From NCBI GenBank assembly GCA_946122785.1, contig CAMGYJ010000006.1, positions 64,791,676-64,855,675 on the forward strand: a stretch of 64,000 nt of DNA. The letters are read 5' to 3'. The notes beneath the pieces were generated by a model. It was not told the origin of the DNA and made no database searches. It saw only the letters and a list, made by a program, of their open reading frames with translations. Of this stretch, positions 1-11,817 are shown piece after piece. A program made the translations under genes and the position numbers. The DNA is from Linum tenue (Eukaryota; Streptophyta; Magnoliopsida; Malpighiales; Linaceae). Position 1 is the stretch's first letter. Each line of letters opens with the position of its first letter.

Positions 1-184
1 AAGAAGAGGGCGTTGACGGTTGTTAAGAATTTCAGTCCTTCAGCTGTAACCAACATTGAACGATAGCATGGGATTGAAATGGCTTCCATAATTTATTATC
101 TATAGAATGGAAGTGCTCCGACTGGAACCTAACTAACGGCCAGAGAGGCATTCTTCGATTGGGATGTTCTTCCGGTTCCTTCTT

Positions 185-406
185 TCAATGGCCTCCGACG
201 GTTGGCGTCGGAAGAACCACCAGGCTCAGTAACGATGGCAATGTGGTGCTGACAATTGCGCGCCTTCTGGAATGCCAATCGCTGGAAACTGGTGCCGACT
301 CTGCTTGCACTGTAGTCGGCAGAAGTTTACCGTGGCCAGGATTGTTACTGCTGGTTCCGGCGAGAATGCATCTCTGTAAGCTTCCCTCAATTGGAATGGA
401 AGCCAT
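185..406 (-). CDS. Probable first exon of a plastid-targeted protein, cut by the left window edge
   Basis: Read on the minus strand from an ATG at 406. The frame is rich in Ser, Thr and Arg with few acidic residues, and it contains three arginines followed by a hydrophobic stretch (RRRAIVSTTLPSLLSLVVL). Known biology: such N-termini are typical of chloroplast proteins, and a twin-Arg plus hydrophobic core is typical of thylakoid-lumen (Tat) signals. An in-frame ATG ten codons upstream at 436 is an alternative start. The frame hits a stop at 185, so the exon probably ends earlier, for example at a CTG/GTGGTT junction. The continuation would lie at 1-60 or beyond the window. A possible acceptor (GGTTACAG) lies near 36-45. 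The product is not identified, and it could also be a pseudogene or chance frame. Confidence 0.35.
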   Translation of the reverse strand: MASIPIEGSLQRCILAGTSSNNPGHGKLLPTTVQAESAPVSSDWHSRRRAIVSTTLPSLLSLVVLPTPTVGGH

Positions 407-833
407 GGCTGAAACAGAGGAATCCCAAGGAAGCAAAACAGAGAAGGAAAGAAAACCCTAACTAAAGAGAAGGAATCAAAACATCTATATCCAGCCAAAA
501 AGACGGTCCTGTCCTTCCATGGACCCCTTTTGCATTCGCGGAAACAAAGTAGTTAGTAGTTACCCGCCCTCTTTGGTTGTTGATGCAATAAGCAAACTCT
601 ACTATGGCTTCAAAAATTCTGAATGCCTTCCTTCAAAATTTACAATCCAAGTGCTTATTCAGTACATTACATACACCATCATAGTAATTAACAAATCTAC
701 AACAACGGTCTCTTTTACCATCAACCAATGATAAAGTTTGAATCAGTCAAGCGGTAGGTCGTGTGCTCTACAACCAAACGTCATAATAATCCGAACCAAA
801 ATAGAGATAAAATGTTAAAATAAATTCTTGAAT

Positions 834-3790
834 CTAACTTAAAAGATCACGTTGACCATGTCGATCCCCATTGATATCCACTGTCGCCATAATGTTGGCC
901 GACGACTCACCATCTGCGTCATCTCCTGCGGTATGACTTCGGTGATGGACTCCATCGTGGGTATGATCATCGTCGTGAGCGTGCTCCGTCGGGTGCGGAT
1001 GCTCAGATTTCTTGTCATGCGCCTGCTTGTGTGCTTTCTTGTGCCATTGCATCAAGGCCTTTGATGTTTGTTCATCAAAGATCGATCGTTTCATCGTCGA
1101 ACCCATCTATAAAATATATAAGCGTACATAAGAATCAGATTATCTGATCGTTCATAATTATGAGTAATGAAACTAATTTCAAATGTTTTGAATTTGATTA
1201 GAACCTGAGTAACAAGGGCATAGAGCGGGAGTGTGATGTAACTGCATAGAAATTGAGCTCCAATCCTGGTCAAAGTTTACATTTGTCAGAATCAATAAGT
1301 TTAGCCATATCTATCCATCTCTCTTTGTTCTGTCTAAGTCTCTCTATCTATGCATCATATTAACATATGGGTTTAGGTTTTCTTTTGTTGGATTTTACCC
1401 GATAGTAACTCTGATCACTGGGATTACAAGGTGTTCGTGGAAGCAAGACTTCCACCCAAACTCATACTGCAAACCACCAAAGCAAATCAGGCATATGGTA
1501 AGAAAACACCCCCAAAAGAGAAGGAATCATTTTGAAGCATGTTTCATTCATTCAAATTCATAAATTTTACCCATATCCAAAATGAATAAGTGAGCTCAAA
1601 CGCATTTTGGAACAGAGTAAAGTGGATGATGTAGAGGATCAACTGAGGCCAACTGAACCAAAAATGTCTGTCAGAGACTTGCACAAGGGGAATCCCTTGT
1701 ACCACAGCATGCCTTTCTGTAATCTCGATCGCCATCTCCGTTATGATTGCTTGAAGCTTCGTTCCGACTGCCAAAATCATCTTCATCACACCCATAACAC
1801 TAAACTAGTCACTTCGTCGATCATCATCGTCAAACATTGTACAGGTAACAAGGATGGAAGGAAGAAATGTCCTTACAACTACTGGCAGCAAAGACAGGTA
1901 GAACATCACATGCCATCCTGAAAAAAAGAAGTATTTGAGAAAAGTTAAAGAAAGAAGAAGAATGGGATGAATTGATGGAAACTGAGTAAAAGGAAGAACT
2001 TTCACTGACTGACCATGAACATTCAGAAGCATGAACAAAACCACAGAAGCCCATAGCAGTGGACTGCCACACACACACACAGAAAAGTTAAGTTTCACAA
2101 AGGGGAAGAAAGGTTGCGACAAACCAAAATCAAGAAGCTACTAACGTGATTCCCACAACAACTTTGAAATCATCTTCCAGAGATCTCTTGATGTACTTCT
2201 GGAAATCAAACTTAGTCCCAGGTGCCAAATGAACCTGCACAAGATCAGCTGCATTCCATCATTCAATTACATAAACAACAAACATGTCTTTGCAAGTTAA
2301 AAAAAAAAAACCCCCCTGCAATTAGATTTACTCACAGAAATGAAACCGTGCCGCATTGTCAAGTAGTCAGCTCTGCTCACAGACCTAAAGAACTGTCTAA
2401 AGAAGCATACCTACATAGCCAACACAGCAAAGTAAAGCACCAGTTGATTTTTTTTTTGTTTTGTTCCACCATTGATATTGTGAAGAAGCAGAAACCCCCC
2501 ACTTTTTTTAATCAGGTTCTTACCACATAGAAGGAGACTGGCGTTTTGGTCCAAAAACTAGTGTGGGATTTAACAAAGGACGTCTCATGAGTAAGCCTGA
2601 ATCTCGTTGGATCTGCACGAACGATGATCGAATGAAGTATAATACTCGTACGCAAGTGATTGATTGACGCGAAGTAAGTCTTACCATTCAAATGCTCGTG
2701 CTCCTTGGCACCTATAGCTTCCCACTCCTTCCACCCACGAATCTAACACACACGAAAATTAACACCAAATTTTAGCTCCCACTTAGATGCTAATTTTGAG
2801 AGCTCAAGCGCAAGATCAAGTGTTGGTTTAATGTAACCTTTAGTCGCCCAAGCAACATGGTTATGGCGCTGTAGATAACATGGAAAACTGCCAGGAAAAA
2901 TATGAATATGTGCAGTTGGTGCAGCCCATTCACTGAAATCATCGGCATTTTCCCCTGAATGAAACGGGAAGAAGAAGAAAAAAAAGACAAAAGGAACAAA
3001 CTTTTTAAGAACCCAATTGAAAATTTGAGCCCAAAATTTGATTGTTGATTGATTGATTAATTAATCACCGGGGCACAAAGTATAGGTCCGCCATGCCCAC
3101 TAAGCTCTCTGCGTTCGTACCAGAGCAGCTTCCGGTGATTCTCCGCGGCAGCTGCGGCGGCAACGGCAGCCTCGGCACCTTCTTTGTGTTCTCCGCCACC
3201 GCCGCCGCCGGCTTTATCCGGGCCAGCAACGTCACCGAGATCGTGGCCGCCGGTGTGGCTCAAGTCGCAGGGCAACATAGAGTTGGCGTATTTCGAAGGC
3301 ACGCAGATTTGGGCGATGTAATTTTGACTGAACGTCAGCGTCAATGATATGAACCCCAAAACCATCAATTCTGTAAGGAAAACCAGATCATTAACCTTTC
3401 AATTCAAACAAACCAAAATTTTGTTTTTTTTTCCTCCACCCTTTGTTTACCTCCTTTGATTTTTGCTAGAGCTTCCACCAGAGCTTTCTTGTGCCTCTCG
3501 TGAAACCACTGCAAATCAACACACAGACAAATCAATATTAGGCTAACAGTCAATTCAATTAATCTGATTCAAAGTGACGAATCCCAATTCGTTAATTTGA
3601 AATAAGAAGCCTGATGAATCTGTAATCATTTTCGCGCTACCTCTTCGGTCAAGTGGAGGAATTTCTCCAAGACAATGGAGATGACGATGATGGCAGCGCA
3701 AACAACTGCGACGGCCCACGTCGGCGTGGCATCGAGCTCCCTCGGCCGGGCTTCTCCTGCTCCTCCTCCTTCGCCGCCGCCTCCCCCCAT
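834..3790 (-). CDS. MLO-like seven-transmembrane protein, complete 14-exon gene, 546 aa
   Basis: Exons on the minus strand: 3641-3790, 3451-3508, 3069-3370, 2838-2954, 2685-2742, 2524-2612, 2336-2410, 2146-2234, 2014-2063, 1877-1917, 1571-1780, 1399-1466, 1205-1265, 834-1106. All junctions are GT-AG, phases agree, and no internal stop occurs. MLO proteins sit in the plasma membrane with an extracellular N-terminus and a cytosolic calmodulin-binding tail; members act in powdery-mildew susceptibility, pollen-tube reception and root responses. Family signatures seen: TPTWAV before TM1 (about residues 25-42), a Gly/Ala-rich first loop, [46 protein letters not shown], the exon-11 core ([23 protein letters not shown]), and [19 protein letters not shown]. 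The tail has the conserved calmodulin-site Trp at residue 477, followed by a His-rich segment (12 His in residues 478-514). Clade was not assigned. Confidence 0.93.
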
Positions 3791-5187
3791 CTCTGTCTCT
3801 AAAACTGTACCCTATTCCTGCCGGAGAAGGAGAGATAAGAAGACGTGGTTGGATTACAGAGGTTGTAAATTGTTCAGTTGCGGGGGCATAAAACAGAGTC
3901 TCTTTTGCTCTGTTACGGAATGTGAAAATTGGAAAGGGCAAATCCGAATGAAAGGAAGGGGAAAAAAAACAGAGCACGAGGAAGAAAAGGGGGAGAAAGG
4001 GTCGCTCTTCTTCTTCTTCTTCGCTCTGCATTTTTTCTTTTACTTGTGCAATTTATCGTAGACTAAAAATGGCAAAAAAAAAATTGGGAAACAGAGGAAG
4101 AGAGAAAGAATTTGGGAAGTGACCGGTTGTTATTCAACCAGACCTATGTTACCGTGCCGCCATCCTTTATTCTCTTTCCCGCTTTTTTCCCGTTACTTAC
4201 ACTTCGCGCCCAGCACATGGTTACTGTATCATGGGCTTTTCATTAGACTGGACCAATCTGACAAAGCCCAACTGGCTCTAGGATTGTGATGTAAATTGCA
4301 TTTGGTTGAGCATAAGATAGGGTGGTAGTTCACAAGAAACATACAAAGAAAATCCTAATTTATCTTTTCTTAGTGATTGATGGATTTGTAAAGAGGATTG
4401 CTATTCCTCGCCCTAAAAACTTTATTCATCGGCTTAATTATATAAAAGTTACTTTAATGTCCTTTGTGATTTCAATCTCAAATGAACCATGGAATCGTGT
4501 TATTGCCGCCGACTGGCTTTTAGTTTTGCTGTCTTCTCACAGCTTCGCCACCAATCATAGACTTTTATCCGATCTTAGAGACCCTAACTGTGACCAGGCT
4601 TGTCCTCCTTGCTTTTGACCTCGGATCAATTGGCTGCCCTTTGGTCTGAATAAAAAAAATGAAAATCTTCCTTGCTACTCTCACCAATACCGATTCCAAA
4701 CTACATGATCTCCATATTGTCGATCCCGGTCTGAGATGTTCACAGAGCAAATTAAGCATTAATTAACTTGTTCTCTCATTTCTTTTTGTTTCGATTTTGG
4801 TACTTTTGATGTCTGTGGACTGTGGGTGCATATCAACACCGGGATCCGATCAATAATTGGGTGGAGATCATGTTCGACTGTCCGAGCTTCTTCCTTGCGG
4901 ACTCCCAGTCGCTTCAAATTGGCCGCCGAGCTGGAGCTGGGATATGGACTTCACGTTCCATATGAGGAGGGCGAGCTTCGTCGTCACCGCGCCGACATGG
5001 CGGTATTCTTCGTGACCGTGTCGGTTGGGGATTGAAATTGAAAATAGGGGCTGGTGGGTAAAGTTAGGGGTTAGGGGTATAAACGTTAATGTAGTATTAT
5101 TTAGGGAGATTTTTTTTTAATTTTAGGGCGACAAATAACGGTTCAGTTGTAAATTCATTTCTTTTTCCTTTCTTCTCAATAAAGAAA
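3791..5187. other. Upstream region of the first MLO gene and unassigned spacer
   Basis: The first 350 bases or so should hold the promoter and 5' leader of the MLO gene that reads leftward from 3790; purine-rich and polypyrimidine tracts are visible. From about 4240 to 5190 I see no recognisable gene. A GC-richer block near 4826-5035 has an open frame on the plus strand with no family signature. Short runs of TTAGGGGTTAGGGG type near 5060 look like chance low-complexity sequence. Confidence 0.4.
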
Positions 5188-6542
5188 TGGTTAATAGCAT
5201 TTTGTACCTCTCTATTATTGTCTATTTACAATGTATCCTTCTACTAATTTTTACACGAATATACCCTTCTAATATGAAAACGTAAAGATTGTACCCTTCC
5301 ATCCAATTTTCTGTTAAAGGACTGTTTAATGGGCTGTAAAATGACCTTATTACCCCTCATTAACTCCTAATTTTGATTTAATTAATTTTTATCCTTAAAC
5401 AAATTTAATTAATAATCAAAACCTACCCCACTATGGACGCCACGCCTCTTCGACAGCAGCGTTGATTCTTCCTCTTTACCCCGAGTATAGCTATTTACAT
5501 CAATCAAATCGTAGGAAGAATCGTTGAAGCAGAATAAACAGATACCAAAGGCGAATACGAAGAAGAGGAGGAAAAAGAGGAGCAGGAATTGAAATCATCA
5601 TTATAGGTAGTGCCAGGCTGCCAGCAACGGCACTCTCACCGCCGTCACCATCCCAGTGATCCGCATCGCCGTCGGTTTTTGATCGGGACACCCCCCAGCA
5701 TTCCTGGAAGCCAAACGGCGGGGCCGAAAAATGACCGGCATAAGCCAAGTGAAATCAACAGATCTGGCTGGCTGGCGGCGGGGAAAAGTTAATCTGCTAA
5801 CTTGAAGATTCGTTAGCAGATACTAACTGATATCCAAAATACATGAACTAGTATCCAAGTACTAAAGTATCTAGAGAGCACATACTAGTATTCAAGGTTT
5901 GCTAACTGATATCCACCATGAATAAACTATTATCCCAAATTCACAAATTAATATCTAGACAACACAGAATAATATCCATACAACACATAATTAGTATCCA
6001 GATAACACATAAGAGTATCCATATTGAATACTAGTTGGTTGATTGTACATATTAGTTAGTATATGCTATCTGGATACTAGTTTGTGATGTTTTGAATATT
6101 AGTCTGTGCTATCTAGATACTTTAGTAAAATCAGCAGACTTGGATACTAGTATAAGAGTTAGCAGAATAACTAGGCTGCTGGCGGCGGGACAGGGAGGAA
6201 GAGTCTCTCAAGAGAATCCCAATTTTCTATGCTCCAAGGGAGTCGCCGACTAGGGGGTAAAGAAGAAGAAGAAATGTATGTTGTTGAAGAGGCGTCCATA
6301 GCCGGTAGGTTTGATTATTAATTAAATTGGTTTAGAGATAAAAATTAATTAAATCAAAATTAGGAGTTAATGAGGGCCAATAAGGTCATCTTGTCGTTCA
6401 CTAAACGGTCCTTTAACAGAAAATTGGATGAAAGGGTATAATCTTTACGTTGTCATATTAGAAGGGTACGTTCGTGCAAAAGATTAGTAGAAGAGTACGT
6501 TTGTTAATAGGCAAAAGAGAAAGTACAAAATACTATTAACCC
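5188..6542. mobile_element. MULE-type non-coding element with about 270-bp inverted repeats and 9-bp TSD
   Basis: Left end TGGTTAATAGCATTTTGTAC pairs with right end GTACAAAATACTATTAACCC. Inverted similarity runs roughly 5188-5455 against 6285-6542. The flanks are ATAAAGAAA (5179-5187) and ATAAATAAA (6543-6551), a 9-bp TSD with one mismatch. Long terminal inverted repeats with 9-bp TSDs are the hallmark of Mutator-like elements. The interior has a GC-rich block (about 5560-5790, minus-strand open frame at 5500-5748) with no recognisable captured gene. At about 5800-6170 there is an array of TAGTATCC and GGATACTA words. No transposase is present, so it is non-autonomous. Confidence 0.8.
5800..6170. 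repeat. Inverted array of TAGTATCC / GGATACTA words inside the 5188 element
   Basis: The left half is written mainly as ACTGATATCC, TAGTATCC and TAATATCC at irregular spacing of about 15-35 bp. The right half carries the reverse complement (GGATACTAG, AGATACTTTAG). The two halves meet near 6030. Flanking GCTGGCGGCGGG copies at 5770 and 6178 are direct repeats. Confidence 0.65.
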
Positions 6543-7331
6543 ATAAATAAAAGAAAAGTTAACAGGGATGACATAGAAAATTGCATAACGGAAGGGATAT
6601 GTGCTAACAACGAATTTGTTAATATGGTAATGGTGCTAATACTTGCTCCGACCAATATGAGCATATATTTTTGATAATTTTTTATATATTTTAAAGTGTT
6701 GACCACAATAATAAAGATTTATAAAAGAGGGGCACGCTGGTCATTATAAAAAAAATTGGGAGTGAGGAGACACACGCCTGTTGTATTGATTGAGGTTGCA
6801 TTAATTTGGGGGCCACAAAATACAAACCAAAAAAAGAACAAATATATCAGAAAACTTATAAAGCATACCAAGTGTGGTACATTGATGCCTAATTTATGAA
6901 TTTTTTGTAAAAAAAATTATAATATAAGTCGCAATTGCTTGAATAACTGCTTTCAACAACACTTCTTTTCCTCCCATTGATGACATAAAGCTCTGCCATG
7001 AATCTCCCTTGTCCATTTTATCAATCAAGAACATGCAAGTCTCTTTCTTTAATTTGCCCCATTCAGATGAGACTCCTTAGTACATATCATGACAGATAGA
7101 AGGAGGGAAGCCAAGTTTTTGAGCCAAGTAGCCAACAGTATTCTAAGAACTTACAGAGTTTTCTTACTGAAAGAAAAAAATGACAATTTATCCAGATCGA
7201 TCTCTTGACTTATTACGTCACCAACTCACCATAATGTTTCAAGATTTTCTGGATATGCTATACCTTCATAATATTTGCTTTGCAGAATATAACAATATCA
7301 TCATCAAATAAGTAGTGAGAAATTCTTGGGT

Positions 7332-8126
7332 GCAGTCAAAATCGAGATTTTGATCGTAAAATCATAGGATTTTAGGATTTTACTTAGGGATTCCGATCCT
7401 GATTTTACTTTAAAATTGATGGACCTTAAAATCGTTCAAAATTGAGATTAAAATCATAAAATCATACCAAAATCGGGATTTTGATCCTACGTGAACAAAA
7501 TAGGCAGTTTGAGCCAATTCAAAAGAAGTAGAACTGTTTTGGCGGAAATGCCAATGACGGGGATCTTCTTAGATATTTTTCCTATTAAAAGAACATTTGA
7601 AAAGAAAAAATAAATAAATTAGGGTTCGGTCAACCCCTTTCCCTTCCCGTTGTTTAACTCATCGGTAAAACCGTTGTCATGATATTATAAATACGTAAGA
7701 ATTAACATCATTAATAACAAATTAATTGATTAATGAATATATTTGCACCAAACCAATCACATTAATAATTTTATTAGAGTTCACTTATTCTTAGTTTTAA
7801 ATCATACTTAGTAGATGATGTCGGAATACTACTTTGAGTTAAACTACGTAAACACAACATGAAAACAAGAGCCAAACCCCATGAGCTCTATCCATTTCTC
7901 AAAAATTATTTTGAGTTACGCATTAGATAACAATTAAAATGATGATTTTGGAATATTAATCTTGAAAATTATCATTTTGAATGTTGTCTTTGTCTTATTA
8001 ATGATTTACCTTATTAATATTATTATATGTTAATTTCTATATGATACTTAAAATCCTACGATTCGATTTTATGATTCCGATTTTACTCCAATTTTTTATT
8101 TTAGATAAAATTCCGATTTTGACTGC
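7332..8126. mobile_element. MITE inserted in the LINE reverse transcriptase
   Basis: It begins GCAGTCAAAATCG and ends CGATTTTGACTGC, a perfect 13-bp terminal inverted repeat. Similarity continues inward through repeated AAAATCATAGGATTTTA-like words (7340-7480 and 8040-8120). The LINE frame reads up to its right edge on one side and resumes at its left edge on the other, which fixes the limits. A clean TSD is not visible, so the superfamily is not assigned (hAT possible). The interior is AT-rich and without coding potential. Confidence 0.65.
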
Positions 8127-8443
8127 TTTATCCTTGAGTAGTTCTGATTTAGTTTAATCTCCTGAATCACCTCAAGCAACTCCTTGGCAATAAAAGAAGA
8201 TATAGCAATATACATAAGGATAAATAAGAATGGGGAAATTGGATTAATATGTCGAATAACTATATTCAGGTAGAAAGGTTCGGTGGGACTGTCATTCAAA
8301 AGTATGGAGAATTTCACAGTTCTTACACATGCATTGATCCATCCACTCCACCTATCAAAGAAAACATAAGCTTGCAGTATGGAGTCAAGACATTCCCAAT
8401 CAACTAAGTCATATGCTTTTCGCATGTCCAACTTGATCATCAT
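8127..8443 (-). pseudogene. LINE reverse-transcriptase fragment (palm region)
   Basis: Minus-strand translation gives KLDMRKAYDLVDWECLDSIL and PISPFLFILMYIAISSFI. This matches the A box (KLDM-KAYD-V-W) and the LSPYLFIL segment of plant L1 reverse transcriptases. It is open from 8443 to the MITE border but has lost the glycine-rich GLRQGDP context (IVIRHINPIS here). It belongs to the split LINE of 6.9-15.4 kb and is not expected to be functional. Confidence 0.75.
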
Positions 8444-8845
8444 ATTCCAGTCTCCATTGTGAGATTCTTGAAGTGGTGGAGTATCTCATGGACGATTATA
8501 AATGATCTTGAATGAGTCTACCACACGTGAAATTCCATCTTAGAGACTAATTCCGATAACCACTTCTTCATTTTGGTGAATAGAATTCTGGAAATCGACT
8601 TTGCACCTGAAGTTACAGTAGCTAATAGGGGTAAACTGTTTGAGACGACTGGATTTTAGGAATGAGGGTTATATTTATGTCATTCCATAATAACATTCTC
8701 CCAACAACTTGAGTTACTGGGATCAACGGGTTTATGATATTGTGTCAAAGCTGGTTTGTTATTGAGATCACGTGTTCAAGTTCTCACGACCCCCAATATT
8801 AATCATTATCTTAAAGCACGTGGTATGAGGAGGCCTGTGCAAACT

Positions 8846-9074
8846 TCAAGTCCATGAGTAAGCTTTTGTTTGAGGGGGACTTGTAAGGAAGTGGTTAAGT
8901 ACCTTACATAAACCTCTATCAACAACTCGAATTATTGGGACCAGTAAGTTTATAACTGTAGTCTCAAAAAAATCTTGAACATCCTTGCAAAAATCTGGCC
9001 TTGTTTTGTCCCTGTGTCTTTGAAAGAACATTACAGCAAAACAATCTGGACCATTGAATTTTGTAGGACCCAAG
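8846..9074 (-). pseudogene. LINE fragment GPTKFNGPD..FF, interrupted by the Copia element
   Basis: Minus-strand GPTKFNGPDCFAVMFFQ and DVQDFFET correspond to the GP-KAPGPDG-PA-FFQ block just upstream of the LINE palm domain. The frame stops abruptly at the Copia border (9075). On the far side (14816 onward) the sequence VVFGL continues, giving VVFGL-GPTKF when joined. This places the Copia insertion within a single LINE codon stretch and supports the TSD reading. Confidence 0.75.
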
Positions 9075-9422
9075 TATGAGATTTCTTAGTCTGTGTGTAT
9101 TTGGAATGAAACCCGCAGGAATCATTGAGGCTCATGACCTTGTTTACATATGAACACCCAACACCTTCTGAACGAAGGGAAGGGAAAGTTACCCCACTAC
9201 AGCTGTACAACAGTAAGAAAAGGAAATACAAACTATCCACAAACCAAACAACGACAGGTGTAATCTAAACAGTAAAAACGGAACACTATCAACACTAACA
9301 TAGAGGATACCGTTCTGTCCCAGCTCTTCAGTTGCTTCCGGGGAGAATGCGACGTCGTCCAGGAGGCTCCTTAGTGCTGATTAGTCGATGTGGTATAGTT
9401 CCTCCATTCGGCATCTTCAATA
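9075..9422 (-). repeat. 3' LTR of the Copia element
   Basis: It is 348 bp and matches 14469-14815 end to end. On the minus strand it starts TATTGAAGATGC and ends AAATCTCATA. The shared sequence extends two to three bases beyond the TG..CA that a canonical LTR would have, and only the longer limits give a TSD. Confidence 0.9.
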
Positions 9423-9434
9423 CTCTCCCTCAAG
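9423..9434 (-). other. Polypurine tract of the Copia element
   Basis: CTTGAGGGAGAG on the minus strand lies directly upstream of the 3' LTR, the expected place for plus-strand DNA priming. Confidence 0.75.
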
Positions 9435-11276
9435 TTGGCGTATACAAGTTTTGTATACTCAGCTTGGAGAGTAGATACTGCAATCTGAACCTGTAGAGCC
9501 CCTTGGTAAATAAATCTGCTATCTGATTTTCTGTATCCAAGTGACTCAACGCAATGAGCTTCGACCGGAGGAACTTTCTAACCACATGACAATCAATCTC
9601 AATATTTTCTGTTCTCTCATGGAACACTGGATTTTCAGCTATATATATTGCAGATCGACTGTCACAGAAAAGGTTTACAGGCTTCTGATGTTCAATGCCA
9701 AGTTCCTGCAATAACCTTTTAACCCAAACAACTTCACATGTCAACTGAGCAAGATCCCTATACTCAGCTTCAGATGATGACCTGGATACTGTCCCATGTT
9801 TCTTGGATTTCCATATGATCAATGAAGGTCCAAGGGTTATGCAGTATCCAGTTGTGGACCTCCTTGTATCAGGGCGAGAGGCCCAGTCTGAATCACTATA
9901 CCCTCTCAGGGTTAGACCAGATGAAGCAGAATAAAACAAACCTTGTCCAGGAGCATTCTTCAAATACTTCAGAATTCTGTAAGCCAATTGTAAGTGTGTA
10001 GTAGTTGGAGCTGCTTGATACTGGCACAACTGTTGTACTGCAAATGTAATTTCAGGTCTGGTAATGGTTAAATAGTGGAGCCTCCCCACTATCCTTCTGT
10101 AAAGTCTAGGATCATCTAGGAGTGGACCATCATCTGCAGACAATCTGGTCTTCATGTCAATGGGAGTCACCACAGGTTTGCAATCAGCAAATCCTATCTT
10201 AGTCAGTAGGTCTGTGCAGTACTTCCTCTGACATATATGTATACCCTCCCTGGATCTGGCCATTTCTAAGCCCAGAAAATAATGAAGATGGCCAAGATCC
10301 CTGATTTTGAATTGGTTGCTGAGATGATGTTTTAAAGCTTGCATACTAGGAATCCAGCAATTATTATGTCATCGACATATACCAGAAGAATAGATGTACC
10401 AGCAGAAGAATGATGAAGGAACATGGAGTGGTCACTGTGAGACTGTGTGTATCCAAGTGAGAGAAGTACAGAGGTTAGTTTGGTAAACCATTGCCTAGAA
10501 GCCTGCTTTAGGCCATAAAGTGACTTTCTGAGTTTGCAAACATAACCCTCTTTAACCACACCAGGAGTTAGTTCCATATACACCTCTTCCTCCACTTCTC
10601 CATTGAGAAATGCATTACTAACATCAAGTTGGTACATGGTCCATCCTTTAGATGCTGCTACAGCAAGCAGTGTCTTGACTGAATTAAGTTTGGCCACTGG
10701 AGAATAGGTGTCTAGGAAATCAATTCCATATATTTGAGTAAACCCCTTAGCTACCAGTCTAGCTTTGTGTCTTTCAAGAGTTCCATCAGCAAGAAACTTA
10801 ATAGCATACACCCATCTGTTACCAATTACCTTCTTATGAAGAGGTCTGGGAACAATATCCCATGTTCTGTTAGCATCTTGAGCTGCCAGTTCAACATTCA
10901 TAGCTCTTCTCCAGTGTTCTTCTCTAACTGCTTCTTCAAAGGAGGAAGGAATGATGGATGAATCCACTGCCATTACATATTTCTTGTAACTAGGAGATAA
11001 CTGATCATATGACAAACTAACAACCAAAGGATAAATTGATTTAGTATGTGTGGTTCCTAAATTTAGCACATAATCATTGTATTTGATAGGTTTGGAAATA
11101 TTTCTGGTTGGTTTTCTAACTGCAATTGGAAGAGATGCAGGCTGTGGTGAAACATGTATGGAAGGAGCAGAGGGCTGAGAAGAAGAAGGATTGGGAGAAG
11201 AAATAGGTGAAGTGTTTGGAGAAGATTGAGGAGGTAATGGAGAAGGTGGTTCTTCTGGAGCAGTGTTAGGATGCAT
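9430..11276 (-). pseudogene. Copia reverse transcriptase and RNase H, frameshifted
   Basis: Two overlapping minus-strand frames. The upstream one (11276-10332) holds a Pro/Ser-rich linker, then RT: EEAVREEHWRRAMNVEL, NRWVYAIKF, LVAKGFTQIYGIDF, YQLDVSNAFLNGE, GLKQASRQWF and the catalytic YVDDIIIAG. A frameshift follows YVDD. The downstream frame (10344-9430) continues with FKIRDLGHLHYFLGLE, the RNase H core (GYSDSDWASRPDTRRSTTGY, SSSEAEYRDLA, FCDSRSAIYIAENP) and a C-terminal DLFTKGL motif. Catalytic boxes survive, but the single-base shift breaks the polyprotein. Confidence 0.9.
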
Positions 11277-11464
11277 AGCAGGTGTAGAGGGTAAGGGGTC
11301 TGAAGGAAATGGAAAAGAAGGAAATGTGTGTACTGGAGGAGAAGTGAAAATGGGATCATCAGGTTGAATGGATATGGGAGACGTAGATAAACAAGGTATA
11401 ATGTCTTCATGAAAGACTACATCTCGAGAGACTATAACTTTCTGGTCTTGGAGATCAAAAAGTT

Positions 11465-11817
11465 TATATCCCTTAATTCCATAAGGAAAACCTATAAAGA
11501 CACATTGTTTGGCTCTTGGTAGGAACTTGGTTCGATTGTGTCCTGATGTACTGGCATAGCATAAAACCCAAACATCTTTAACAAAGATAAGTCTGGTGGA
11601 GTGCCATAAAGAACTTCATAGGGTGTTTTTTTATCAATGGCAATGGAAGGAAGTCTGTTTATGAGGTAAACAACATGAAGGACAAAATTTGACCAAAACT
11701 TCAAAGGAAGACCAGACTGAAATTTGAGTGATCTAGCAACATTCAATATATGTTGATGTTTCCTCTCTACTTTGGCATTCTGTTGGGGTGTCTCTACACA
11801 GGACATTTGGTGAACTA
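11465..11817 (-). pseudogene. Copia integrase, C-terminal half, downstream of the solo LTR
   Basis: Minus-strand VHQMSCVETPQQN-KVERKHQHIL is the integrase catalytic region containing its last acidic residue (E in VERKH), followed by FWSNFVLHVVYLINRLPS and TPYEVLYGTPPDLS. The first codons abut the solo LTR at 11818. A frameshift near 11500 separates it from the GFPYGIKGYKLFDL segment that follows in normal elements (about 11415-11500). Confidence 0.85.

Noticed and set aside
9077..9419. Canonical TG..CA limits for the Copia LTR
   Set aside because: They give no target-site duplication and do not restore the LINE frame; the TA..TA limits 9075-9422 do.
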